The notes under the pieces are model-generated. The model was not told the DNA's origin, made no database searches, and saw only the letters and a program-made list of their open reading frames with translations. From the NCBI GenBank assembly GCA_945876095.1, contig CAMCMP010000032.1, positions 1 through 33,781 of the forward strand: a stretch of DNA of 33,781 bases, read 5' to 3'. The translations under genes and the position numbers were made by a program. Each line of letters begins with the position of its first letter. Position 1 is the stretch's first letter. This stretch comes from Chitinophaga pinensis (lineage in GTDB: Bacteria; Bacteroidota; Bacteroidia; Chitinophagales; Chitinophagaceae). Positions 9,243 through 15,986 of the stretch are shown here, piece after piece.

Positions 9243-9318
9243 AATTTCTTGGACTAAATTTTGTTTTACAAAAAATAAACAGAGTGAATTTATCTTTTAA
9301 AAATTAAACAATTCTAGA

Positions 9319-10683
9319 ATGAACATAATTAATCCCGCCAACCATGAGCTAATCACTACAGTTGATGCAGACGATCAAAAAACGATTGCAAAGAAATTAG
9401 CCAGTTTGCGAGAAGGTCAAAAAAAATGGGCGAAAGTTTCTCTAGAGCAAAGGGTGGAGATTATTCGTCGTTTTTCTGAACTGTTACAAATTAATCTTGA
9501 AAGCTGTGCGTCGATTTTAACCAGTGAAGTGGGTAAGCCATTGCAACAGTCAAAAAACGAAGTGAATGGGGCCTGCGCAAGAATAGAATGGCTTACGGCA
9601 AACGCCACTCAAGCATTAAGTGAAGAGTGGATGGTAGAAAGCGGCCCCACTCGTGAAAAAATTGTTTATGAACCACTCGGAATTGTATGTAATATTTCTG
9701 CATGGAATTATCCTTATTTGGTAGGAACCAATGTTTTTGTACCAGCGTTGTTGGCAGGTAATGCTGTAATTTATAAACCTTCGGAACTATCGACCTTAAC
9801 GGGTATGGAGATAGAAAAATATTTACATGCTGCTGGGGTTCCTGAAAATGTTTTTCAAATTGCTGTTGGAGCAAAAGAGGTAGGAGAATTATTGTTAGAG
9901 GCAGATTTAGATGGTTATTTTTTTACAGGATCTTATGCAACTGGTAAATACATATATGAGCGAGTGAGTAAAAAAATGAAACCCTGCGGACTTGAGTTGG
10001 GAGGAAAAGACCCTCTGTATGTTACAGATGATATAACAGACATTGCAACAATCGCAGCCAATACAGCGGACGGAGCTTTTTATAACAATGGTCAAAGTTG
10101 CTGTTCAGTGGAAAGAATTTATGTTCACCAAAAAGTATATGATGCTTATGTGGAGGCATTTATAGCGGAAGTAAAAACGTATAATATTGGAAATCCTTTA
10201 TCTGAAGGTGTTTATATAGGAGCCTTAACAAGAAAGGAGCAGTCAGTATTTTTAGCCAATCAAGTTCAAGACGCAGTGTCAAAAGGGGCTTCTGTTTTAT
10301 GTGGAGGAAACGCAATACAAAGAGTAGGAAATTATTTTGAGCCTACTGTTTTAATAAACGTTACCCATGAGATGGACGTGATGAAAGAAGAATCATTTGG
10401 ACCAATTATTGGTATTATGAAAGTAACAGACGATGAAGCCGCCTTGGCTTTAATGAATGATACGCAATATGGGCTTACGGCTTCGGTTTATTGTAATAAT
10501 GAAGAGAGGGCATTGGAGATTCAAAGCCAGTTGAATGCAGGAACCGTTTATTGGAATTGTTGTGATCGTGTAAGTGCAGCATTGCCCTGGAGTGGAAGAA
10601 ATCACAGTGGTTTTGGAAGCACTCTTTCATTGATTGGTTTGCGAGCATTTACTCAGCCCAAGGCTTATCATTTAAGAAGTTAA
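9319..10683 (+). CDS. NAD-dependent aldehyde dehydrogenase
   Basis: This 454-residue aldehyde dehydrogenase superfamily enzyme turns an aldehyde into a carboxylate. The oxyanion-hole Asn is N130 (SAWNYP), the general base is E226 (LELGGKDP) and the nucleophile is C261 (NNGQSCC). A second Cys follows directly, as in many family members. FFTGS (201-205) is the cofactor-loop motif. It is slightly short for the family (usually about 475-500) but complete at both ends. It is the last gene of the five-gene run and ends convergent to the Fur-family gene. Here it would oxidise the gamma-glutamyl aldehyde made by the neighbouring alcohol dehydrogenase. The resemblance to succinate-semialdehyde and betaine-aldehyde enzymes does not fix a substrate. 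Confidence 0.87.
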   Translation: MNIINPANHELITTVDADDQKTIAKKLASLREGQKKWAKVSLEQRVEIIRRFSELLQINLESCASILTSEVGKPLQQSKNEVNGACARIEWLTANATQALSEEWMVESGPTREKIVYEPLGIVCNISAWNYPYLVGTNVFVPALLAGNAVIYKPSELSTLTGMEIEKYLHAAGVPENVFQIAVGAKEVGELLLEADLDGYFFTGSYATGKYIYERVSKKMKPCGLELGGKDPLYVTDDITDIATIAANTADGAFYNNGQSCCSVERIYVHQKVYDAYVEAFIAEVKTYNIGNPLSEGVYIGALTRKEQSVFLANQVQDAVSKGASVLCGGNAIQRVGNYFEPTVLINVTHEMDVMKEESFGPIIGIMKVTDDEAALALMNDTQYGLTASVYCNNEERALEIQSQLNAGTVYWNCCDRVSAALPWSGRNHSGFGSTLSLIGLRAFTQPKAYHLRS

Positions 10684-10767
10684 GGCGTTAACCCTTTTTA
10701 TATTAGTTAGATATACAAAACATATTGCTGGTAGAATATTTAGAATGAACTTAAAATTACAGCAGGT

Positions 10768-11175
10768 TTATTTACAGTCTGCACAAATACCACTTACCAT
10801 CATTTCTGAGTGATTGGGAGTAAATCCCTTTGGAAGCTTAACTTTGGGAATGGTTACATCATCTAGACAAATTGTTTTATTACATACATCGCAAATAAAA
10901 TGTACATGGTTATCATGGTGATGTCCTTCTTCACAATTTTCTTTACATAAAGCGTATAAGATGGAATTGTCAGTGGTGGGAATTAAATGGATGATTCCTT
11001 TTTCAACAAAAGTTTGTAATGTTCGGTAAACGGTAACACGGTCAAACATTTCTCCGGTGTATCTTTCAATATCTGCATGCGCCAAAGCGCCATCGCGGGC
11101 TAAAAAAAGGTCTAGAATTTTTTTTCGCCCATCAGTAACGCTTAGTTTATTTTTTTTAAGAATGTCGTCCGTCAT
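10768..11175 (-). CDS. Fur-family metal-responsive repressor
   Basis: This 135-residue regulator has the Fur fold. The N-terminal winged helix carries DRVTVYRTLQTFVEKGI (45-61), the DNA-recognition helix signature. The C-terminal half has a His-rich patch (H85-H87, H90, H92) and two CxxC pairs (C95/C98 and C131/C134), the usual structural zinc site. Several extra Cys and His residues make a Zur-like zinc sensor plausible, but Fur, PerR and Zur cannot be told apart safely here. It follows the SCO1 gene by 18 bases on the same strand, so the two form an operon, divergent from merC. The TTGCAA palindrome in that intergenic region is a candidate target. Confidence 0.87.
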   Translation of the reverse strand: MTDDILKKNKLSVTDGRKKILDLFLARDGALAHADIERYTGEMFDRVTVYRTLQTFVEKGIIHLIPTTDNSILYALCKENCEEGHHHDNHVHFICDVCNKTICLDDVTIPKVKLPKGFTPNHSEMMVSGICADCK

Positions 11176-11193
11176 GGTTAGCTTATTGATGCA

Positions 11194-11904
11194 TTAATTA
11201 AGACTCCTGCTTTGATATTTTTCTTTTAGCAAAGCTTTAATATCGATCAATAACTTTTTAATTTCATCTTCTTTCAGTCCATCATAGACGCCCCTTACCC
11301 TGCTTTGTTTGTCTACTAAAGCAAAAAATTGTGTATGAATAAATTGGTCAGCAATGTTTGAAATAGAATCTGGTTTGTTATTGTCAATCAGATAACTCTG
11401 GCGGGCCATTTTATATAGGGATGATTTATCCCCAGTGACAAAATTCCAGTTTACATTTTCAGAAATTTGAGGGCTAGCAATGGTTGAGTCATATTTAATT
11501 TTATAAGACCCGTCATCACTTTGAATAAGCGATCCATTTAACATTCGTTGTTCATATTTTTTAAGCAATGGTACCGAATCGGTTTCAGGCATGCAGGTAT
11601 GAGATAGGATCATAAAGCTACTATCGCCTTTATAGCTGTCAAATACCCTTCTCATATTTGCGTTCATCTTAGGACAAATTCCTTTGCAGGTAGTAAAAAA
11701 AAACTCTGCAACAAAAACCTTTCCTTCTACTTCCCTTTCAGTTAATACTTTTCCATTTTGGTTGGTAAAAGAAAACGGCTGTATATTATTATTGACTACC
11801 GGAAGATTTGATTGTGAAAAATCGTCTTGCGTAAAAAAGTATAAAAAATATACTCCAAATAAAATAATAAAAAAACCTACGTACCAATGCCATTTTTTGC
11901 CCAT
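11194..11904 (-). CDS. SCO1/SenC family copper chaperone or thiol-redox protein
   Basis: This 236-residue protein has an N-terminal membrane anchor (about 7-24) and a periplasmic thioredoxin-fold domain. The SCO copper-site residues are present: C73 and C77 (TTCKGICP), and H190 (FIHTQFFALVD). SCO proteins deliver copper to cytochrome oxidase CuA or act as thiol reductases. A longer start 14 codons upstream is possible, but it lies upstream of the -7 box at 11920-11927, so I use the ATG at 11904. Operon position directly upstream of a Fur-family gene and divergent from merC suggests metal-dependent control. No cytochrome oxidase genes are in the window. Confidence 0.86.
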   Translation of the reverse strand: MGKKWHWYVGFFIILFGVYFLYFFTQDDFSQSNLPVVNNNIQPFSFTNQNGKVLTEREVEGKVFVAEFFFTTCKGICPKMNANMRRVFDSYKGDSSFMILSHTCMPETDSVPLLKKYEQRMLNGSLIQSDDGSYKIKYDSTIASPQISENVNWNFVTGDKSSLYKMARQSYLIDNNKPDSISNIADQFIHTQFFALVDKQSRVRGVYDGLKEDEIKKLLIDIKALLKEKYQSRSLN

Positions 11905-11919
11905 GCTATAAAGTTTAAC

Positions 11920-11946
11920 CAAAGTTACAATCATAAGAGTTGTCAA
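11920..11946 (-). promoter_or_regulatory. Promoter of the SCO1-Fur operon
   Basis: Read on the minus strand, TTG (11946-11944), a 16-base spacer and TAACTTTG (11927-11920) match the Bacteroidota promoter pattern. The box ends 15 bases before the ATG at 11904, which supports that start. Confidence 0.5.
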
Positions 11947-11965
11947 ATGCCCTGCAATATAAAAC

Positions 11966-11982
11966 TTGCAACATTATTGCAA
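11966..11982. promoter_or_regulatory. Candidate operator palindrome between SCO1 and merC
   Basis: TTGCAA-CATTA-TTGCAA is a perfect 6-5-6 inverted repeat. It covers the -33 element and most of the spacer of the merC promoter, where a bound repressor would block RNA polymerase. A further half-site, TGCAA at 11953-11957, faces the left arm. The adjacent Fur-family protein is the obvious candidate binder; this is inference. Confidence 0.5.
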
Positions 11983-11996
11983 ATTTAGTACTTTTG
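11966..11996 (+). promoter_or_regulatory. Promoter of merC
   Basis: TTG (11966-11968), a 20-base spacer and TACTTTTG (11989-11996) match the Bacteroidota -33/-7 pattern. The -7 box ends 8 bases before the ATG at 12005, so the transcript would have almost no leader. Confidence 0.55.
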
Positions 11997-12004
11997 TATT
12001 TCAT

Positions 12005-12397
12005 ATGATTAATACAAAAATTAATTGGGACATGATGGGTATAGCCACCTCGGTACTGTGTGCTATTCATTGTGCATTGTTGCCGGTATTGGTTTCTTCT
12101 TTGCCTATATTTGGTATTAACATCGTTCATAACTCTATATTTGAATGGGGTATGATTGTTTTAGCCTTTATTGTTGGGTCTTATTCTTTGTTTCACGGAT
12201 TTGTAAAACACCACCATTCACTTGTACCTGTTTTAATTTTTTCTATTGGATTTTTCTTTCTAATTTTTAAACAATTTTTTCATTCATTTGAAAATTGGTT
12301 TTTAGCAGCAGCTGTTCCTTTGATTATTATTGCGCATTATTATAATTATCGTTTTTGCCACCGAACTAAATGCTCTTCCCCTCATCACCAGCATTAG
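12005..12397 (+). CDS. MerC-domain inner-membrane protein
   Basis: This 130-residue protein has four hydrophobic segments and the MerC hallmark Cys pair in the first of them (C19 and C23, in VLCAIHCAL). The tail is rich in His and Cys (CHRTKCSSPHHQH), suggesting metal binding. MerC proteins of Bacteroidota usually occur outside mercury operons, often beside Fur/Zur regulators, and may move zinc or another soft metal. No merA or merR is nearby, so a mercury role is unlikely. An earlier in-frame ATG at 11966 lies at the -33 element, so I use the ATG at 12005. It is divergent from SCO1-Fur and probably shares their regulation. Confidence 0.82.
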   Translation: MINTKINWDMMGIATSVLCAIHCALLPVLVSSLPIFGINIVHNSIFEWGMIVLAFIVGSYSLFHGFVKHHHSLVPVLIFSIGFFFLIFKQFFHSFENWFLAAAVPLIIIAHYYNYRFCHRTKCSSPHHQH

Positions 12398-12472
12398 AAA
12401 TCGCGTCAGCTATCTTGATACCATCAATTTAAATTTTACTTTTAATTGTGTACCTTGTAAATAAATTTTTTC

Positions 12473-12901
12473 ATGGGAAAATCACCTTTTATAATACTAG
12501 TTTATATTTTTTCAACCTATTCTTTATTTAGTCAAAGTAAAGATGAAATGGAGGTAAGGGGTTTGTTAGAACGTCAAACACAAGAGTGGAACAAAGGAAA
12601 TATTCCAGCCTTTATGGAAACCTATTGGAAAAGTGATTCACTTATGTTTATAAGTAAATCAGGACTTACATACGGGTGGCAAAAAACACTAGATAATTAT
12701 AATAAAAATTATCCTGATAAAGCTGCAATGGGCAAATTAAAGTTTGAATTGCTCCAGGTAAAACAATTGAATTCCACGCAATTTTTCGTTGTAGGTAAAT
12801 GGCATTTGACTAGAAGTATTGGGGATGTTGGTGGTATATTTTCACTTTTGTTTCGTAAAATTGGTAACCGATGGATAATAATCGCCGACCACACCAGTTA
12901 G
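12473..12901 (+). CDS. Secreted SnoaL/DUF4440-like (NTF2-fold) protein
   Basis: This 142-residue protein has a signal peptide (MGKSPFIILVYIFSTYSLFSQ) followed by a single NTF2-like domain. The domain reads RQTQEWNKGNIPAFMETYWKSDSLMFIS early on, then GWQKTLDNYNKNYPDK in the middle, and closes with IGNRWIIIADHTS. These are typical DUF4440 features. The family includes small-molecule-binding and enzymatic members, and nothing here shows a specific function. The gene is convergent with the small membrane gene that ends 12 bases away. Export to the periplasm is inferred from the signal peptide. Confidence 0.75.
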   Translation: MGKSPFIILVYIFSTYSLFSQSKDEMEVRGLLERQTQEWNKGNIPAFMETYWKSDSLMFISKSGLTYGWQKTLDNYNKNYPDKAAMGKLKFELLQVKQLNSTQFFVVGKWHLTRSIGDVGGIFSLLFRKIGNRWIIIADHTS

Positions 12902-12913
12902 TCTACATGAGTA

Positions 12914-13144
12914 TTAATAATTAATTTCTTCCCACCCCTTCCATTTTTTTCGCAAATAAACAATCAGGGCAATGAGTGAAATTGTAAATACCGTATAATA
13001 AATGTAATTTCCAATTGAAGGTCGACCTTCAAAAAAAGCAAACCCAAAGTAAATACCGACGCTCATATTTGCTAGAAGCCAAACGAGTCCCATTGAAATA
13101 GATTGTACTATTTTTATTAAAAATTCTTTAACATCATCTTCCAT
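12914..13144 (-). CDS. Small two-helix membrane protein, function unknown
   Basis: This 76-residue protein has two hydrophobic helices (about 15-35 and 44-62), an acidic N-terminus and a basic stretch (LRKKWKGWEE) just after the second helix. That layout is typical of small inner-membrane proteins found widely in Bacteroidota. I do not recognise a named family. A weak -7-like box (TACCTTTA on the minus strand, 13209-13202) lies upstream. The window gives no functional clue; it is flanked by a convergent DUF4440-like gene and a divergent radical SAM gene. Confidence 0.6.
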   Translation of the reverse strand: MEDDVKEFLIKIVQSISMGLVWLLANMSVGIYFGFAFFEGRPSIGNYIYYTVFTISLIALIVYLRKKWKGWEEINY

Positions 13145-13352
13145 TGGCAGAATAAAATATTTTATAAAACGGGTTCATGAATAAATTGATAACCCCATGT
13201 TTAAAGGTAAATGATTTGATTTATACATTTTATTTTGTTCAATGGAAATAATAAAGAAAATTAGCCCTGGACTATACAATGATAAATATGCTGTAGATTA
13301 TTGGATTAATTAACAAAAATTAAAAAAATCTTTTACTTATCAGTGGGAACGT

Positions 13353-13360
13353 TAATTTTG
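13353..13360 (+). promoter_or_regulatory. -7 promoter box of the radical SAM gene
   Basis: TAATTTTG matches TAnnTTTG exactly and ends only 5 bases before the ATG at 13366. Transcription would begin at or next to the start codon, giving a leaderless mRNA. Confidence 0.5.
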
Positions 13361-13365
13361 TAGCC

Positions 13366-14397
13366 ATGCCTAATTTTAACTGGAACGATAGCACCAATCT
13401 TGCAAGTAAACTTTCTTTAAAAAGATCTTGGAATGGTATCAAAGTTCTGTCTAGTTTTTATTTAAGCAGGTGGCTTAATAGACCGATTCAATGGGGCTAT
13501 CCCGTTTCAATTTCATTTGAGCCAACCACAAGCTGCAACCTTCGTTGCCCCGAGTGTCCAAGTGGATTGAGGGCATTTTCCCGTCCAATAGGAATGCTGG
13601 AAAAGAGGTTTTTTACTAGAACCATTGATGAAATTCACAAAGAGTTAATTTATCTAATATTTTATTTTCAAGGCGAGCCTTATTTGAATCCAGACTTTTT
13701 GGAGATGGTGAAATATGCCAGTGATAAAGGAATTTACACGGCAACTTCTACCAATGCTCACTATTTAACGGATGAGGCTGCCAAAAAAACGGTAGAAAGC
13801 GGATTGGATAGGCTTATTATTTCTATTGATGGAACTACACAAGACGTTTATAAGCAGTATAGAATAGGAGGAAACATAGAAAAGGTTTTGGAGGGTGCAA
13901 AAAACATTGTAAAATGGAAAAAGGCTTTAAATAGCAAGACACCTTTTGTATTCTTCCAATTTTTAGTAGTCAAACACAACGAACACCAAATAGAGGAGGT
14001 TAAAAAAATGGCTAAAGAAATTGGTGTGGATGAGGTAAGGTTTAAAACTGCCCAAGTGTATGATTATCAAACAGACCCTAATAATTTGATTCCTACAATT
14101 GATAAATATAGCCGCTATAAAAAAAATATGGATGGTAGCTACACTGCCAAAAATAAATTAGCAAATCGTTGCTGGAAAATGCAGCATGCAAATGTAATTA
14201 CTTGGGATGGCCTGGTCGTACCTTGTTGTTTTGATAAAGATGCAACACACCAGCTTGGTAATTTAAAATATCAGTCTTTTAAAGAGGTTTGGAAAAATGA
14301 TAATTATAAACAGTTTCGATCTGAACTGATGAAAAGCAGAAAAAACATTGACATCTGCGCTAATTGTAGTGAAGGAGTTTCAGTTTGGCAAGAATAG
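13366..14397 (+). CDS. Radical SAM/SPASM-domain enzyme, substrate unknown
   Basis: This 343-residue iron-sulfur enzyme is predicted to cleave S-adenosylmethionine and start radical chemistry. The SAM cluster ligands are C57, C61 and C64 (SCNLRCPEC). A partial barrel follows, including YFQGEPYLNPDF and LIISIDGTTQDVYKQYR. The C-terminal SPASM region has further Cys ligands (ANRCWKM, VVPCCFDKD, IDICANCSEG) for auxiliary clusters. SPASM enzymes often modify peptides or act as dehydrogenases, but no small precursor peptide or maturation partner is visible next to it. It appears to be transcribed alone from a promoter right at its start. Confidence 0.85.
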   Translation: MPNFNWNDSTNLASKLSLKRSWNGIKVLSSFYLSRWLNRPIQWGYPVSISFEPTTSCNLRCPECPSGLRAFSRPIGMLEKRFFTRTIDEIHKELIYLIFYFQGEPYLNPDFLEMVKYASDKGIYTATSTNAHYLTDEAAKKTVESGLDRLIISIDGTTQDVYKQYRIGGNIEKVLEGAKNIVKWKKALNSKTPFVFFQFLVVKHNEHQIEEVKKMAKEIGVDEVRFKTAQVYDYQTDPNNLIPTIDKYSRYKKNMDGSYTAKNKLANRCWKMQHANVITWDGLVVPCCFDKDATHQLGNLKYQSFKEVWKNDNYKQFRSELMKSRKNIDICANCSEGVSVWQE

Positions 14398-14436
14398 TGT
14401 TAACCAGGATTGTAATTATTTAAGTAAATTTACTTT

Positions 14437-14598
14437 ATGTCAATTATGTTTAATAATCAGTTGCGACAGATCCTATTGCTGGGGTTGATTATTTTGTTGG
14501 GCGGCATGCTGGTATCTGAGTTGTATATTTTTTTACCTGGCTTTTTAGGGGGAGTAACATTATATATTTTACTTCTAAAGTGGTCAATTAGCATTTAA
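14437..14598 (+). pseudogene. N-terminal remnant of an AI-2E-family transporter
   Basis: This 53-codon open frame starts MSIMFNNQLRQILLLGLI and continues through SELYIFLPGFLGGVTLYILL, which is very like the first 50 residues of Bacteroidota AI-2E-family (PF01594) permeases. Family members run to about 350 residues. Here the similarity stops at KW, four codons before a TAA, and no continuation is seen in any frame before the next gene begins 56 bases later. This looks like the 5' stub of a gene whose body was deleted. A small functional membrane peptide is the less likely alternative. Confidence 0.5.
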
Positions 14599-14654
14599 AA
14601 AGACATAAAAATTAATTGACAAAATTTAGGATGAACAAGAACTAAGCTATCCAA

Positions 14655-15896
14655 ATGAAATTATTTTTTCTAAACACGATATTGCATTTTCCAAATAAAA
14701 TTGTACGGGTTCTGCCAATCGCTATTGGATGTTTAATGGTATCTTGTCTTTCTGCTCAAACAAGTCCAGAGTTTCGTGGCGTATGGGTAGCAACTGTTGA
14801 CAATATTGATTGGCCTACCAAAGGAGATTATAATAGCGATTCTCAAAAGGCATCGTTTATTAAACTCTTGGAAATGCATCAGCGCAACGGTATCAATGCC
14901 TTGGTAGTTCAAATAAGGCCCTGTACAGATGCTTTTTATCCCTCGCCTTATGAACCTTGGAGTCAATGGCTTACTGGGATTCAGGGTCGGCCGCCATCTC
15001 CGTATTATGACCCATTGGCGTTTATGATATCGGAGACGCACAAACGCGGAATGGTATTTCATGCTTGGATGAATCCTTATAGGGCCGAGTTTAATTTATT
15101 TAATTCTTCTTTATCAGCTACTCATATTACCAAAGTACATCCGGAATGGTTTTTAGTGTATGGAGATAAGCGATATTTTGATCCTGGAAATAAGGAAGCG
15201 CAGCAATATGTAACCCAGGTGGTAGCTGATGTAGTGAGCCGATACGATGTGGATGCAATTCATTTTGATGATTATTTTTATCCTTATCGAATTGCAGGAA
15301 AAGAATTTCCTGATGAACTGAGTTTTAGAAAATATGGTGTAGGTATGACAAAGGATGACTGGAGAAGAAGCAATACGGATTCAATAATTTCGAAGTTGAG
15401 CTTTACAATAAAAAAGGAAAATAAAAAATGCCAATTTGGTATTAGTCCTTTTGGCGTTTGGCGTAATCAGGATAAAGATCCAATTGATGGAAGTCGAACA
15501 ATAGGCGCACAAACCAATTACGACGATTTGTATGCAAATATTTTATTGTGGTTAAAGAAGGGCTGGATTGATTATGTAGCTCCCCAATTGTATTGGGAAT
15601 TTGGACATCGTATTGCTCCTTATGAAGTATTATTATCATGGTGGAGCAACCATACATACGGAAAACATTGTTACATTGGTATGGGCGTCTACAGAGCCAA
15701 TAGTAATCCCGCCTGGAAAGAAGTCAATCAGTTACCTCGTCAAATAGTAGCGATGCGCAAAACACCCAATATGAAGGGAATGATTTTTTTTAGTAGTAAA
15801 ACCTTTGAAAGAAACCCCAATGGCTGGAACGATTCACTACGGTTTAATTATTTTAAAGTACCTGTAAAAGTTCCTGAAATGAGCTGGTTAAAATAG
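14655..15896 (+). CDS. Secreted GHL10/DUF187-type glycosyl hydrolase-like protein
   Basis: This 413-residue protein has a cleavable N-terminal signal (hydrophobic about 18-35; the VSCLSAQ region could be cut by signal peptidase I or treated as a lipobox). The rest is one TIM-barrel domain of the family 10-like hydrolases. Diagnostic stretches are EFRGVWVATVDNIDWP, NALVVQIRPCTDAFYPS, FHAWMNPYR, VDAIHFDDYFYP and FGISPFGVWR. Relatives act on cell-wall or exopolysaccharide glycans, sometimes on denuded peptidoglycan. The substrate is not evident here, since no other polysaccharide genes are adjacent. It is convergent with cysS. Confidence 0.84.
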   Translation: MKLFFLNTILHFPNKIVRVLPIAIGCLMVSCLSAQTSPEFRGVWVATVDNIDWPTKGDYNSDSQKASFIKLLEMHQRNGINALVVQIRPCTDAFYPSPYEPWSQWLTGIQGRPPSPYYDPLAFMISETHKRGMVFHAWMNPYRAEFNLFNSSLSATHITKVHPEWFLVYGDKRYFDPGNKEAQQYVTQVVADVVSRYDVDAIHFDDYFYPYRIAGKEFPDELSFRKYGVGMTKDDWRRSNTDSIISKLSFTIKKENKKCQFGISPFGVWRNQDKDPIDGSRTIGAQTNYDDLYANILLWLKKGWIDYVAPQLYWEFGHRIAPYEVLLSWWSNHTYGKHCYIGMGVYRANSNPAWKEVNQLPRQIVAMRKTPNMKGMIFFSSKTFERNPNGWNDSLRFNYFKVPVKVPEMSWLK

Positions 15897-15986
15897 TTGT
15901 TGTAGCTATTGAGCGCCAGATTAAAAAGAGAGTTTTCTAAACTCGATATAATTTATCTACCCCAATATTTGAAAGAGCGGAATATT

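Noticed and set aside
4669..10683. Putrescine (Puu) pathway or classical eut microcompartment operon
   Set aside because: No PuuB-type flavin oxidase, aminotransferase, EutBC or shell proteins are present. The permease belongs to the ethanolamine branch, and an alcohol dehydrogenase is included instead.
10684..10705. Terminator between the aldehyde dehydrogenase and Fur-family genes (AAGG...CCTT then T's)
   Set aside because: The stem is only about 4 bp and would not be stable. I do not call it.
11966..12397. Mercury resistance operon
   Set aside because: Only a MerC-domain protein is present, with no merA, merR, merT or merP. The Fur-family neighbour points to essential metal homeostasis.
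14616..14621. TTGACA, a sigma-70-type -35 element ahead of the GHL10-like gene
   Set aside because: Bacteroidota main sigma factor does not use this motif, and there is no matching downstream box at proper spacing.
15930..15944. Short dyad GAGTTT-TCT-AAACTC between the hydrolase gene and cysS
   Set aside because: Six-base arms without a T-run on either side; too weak to call a terminator or operator.
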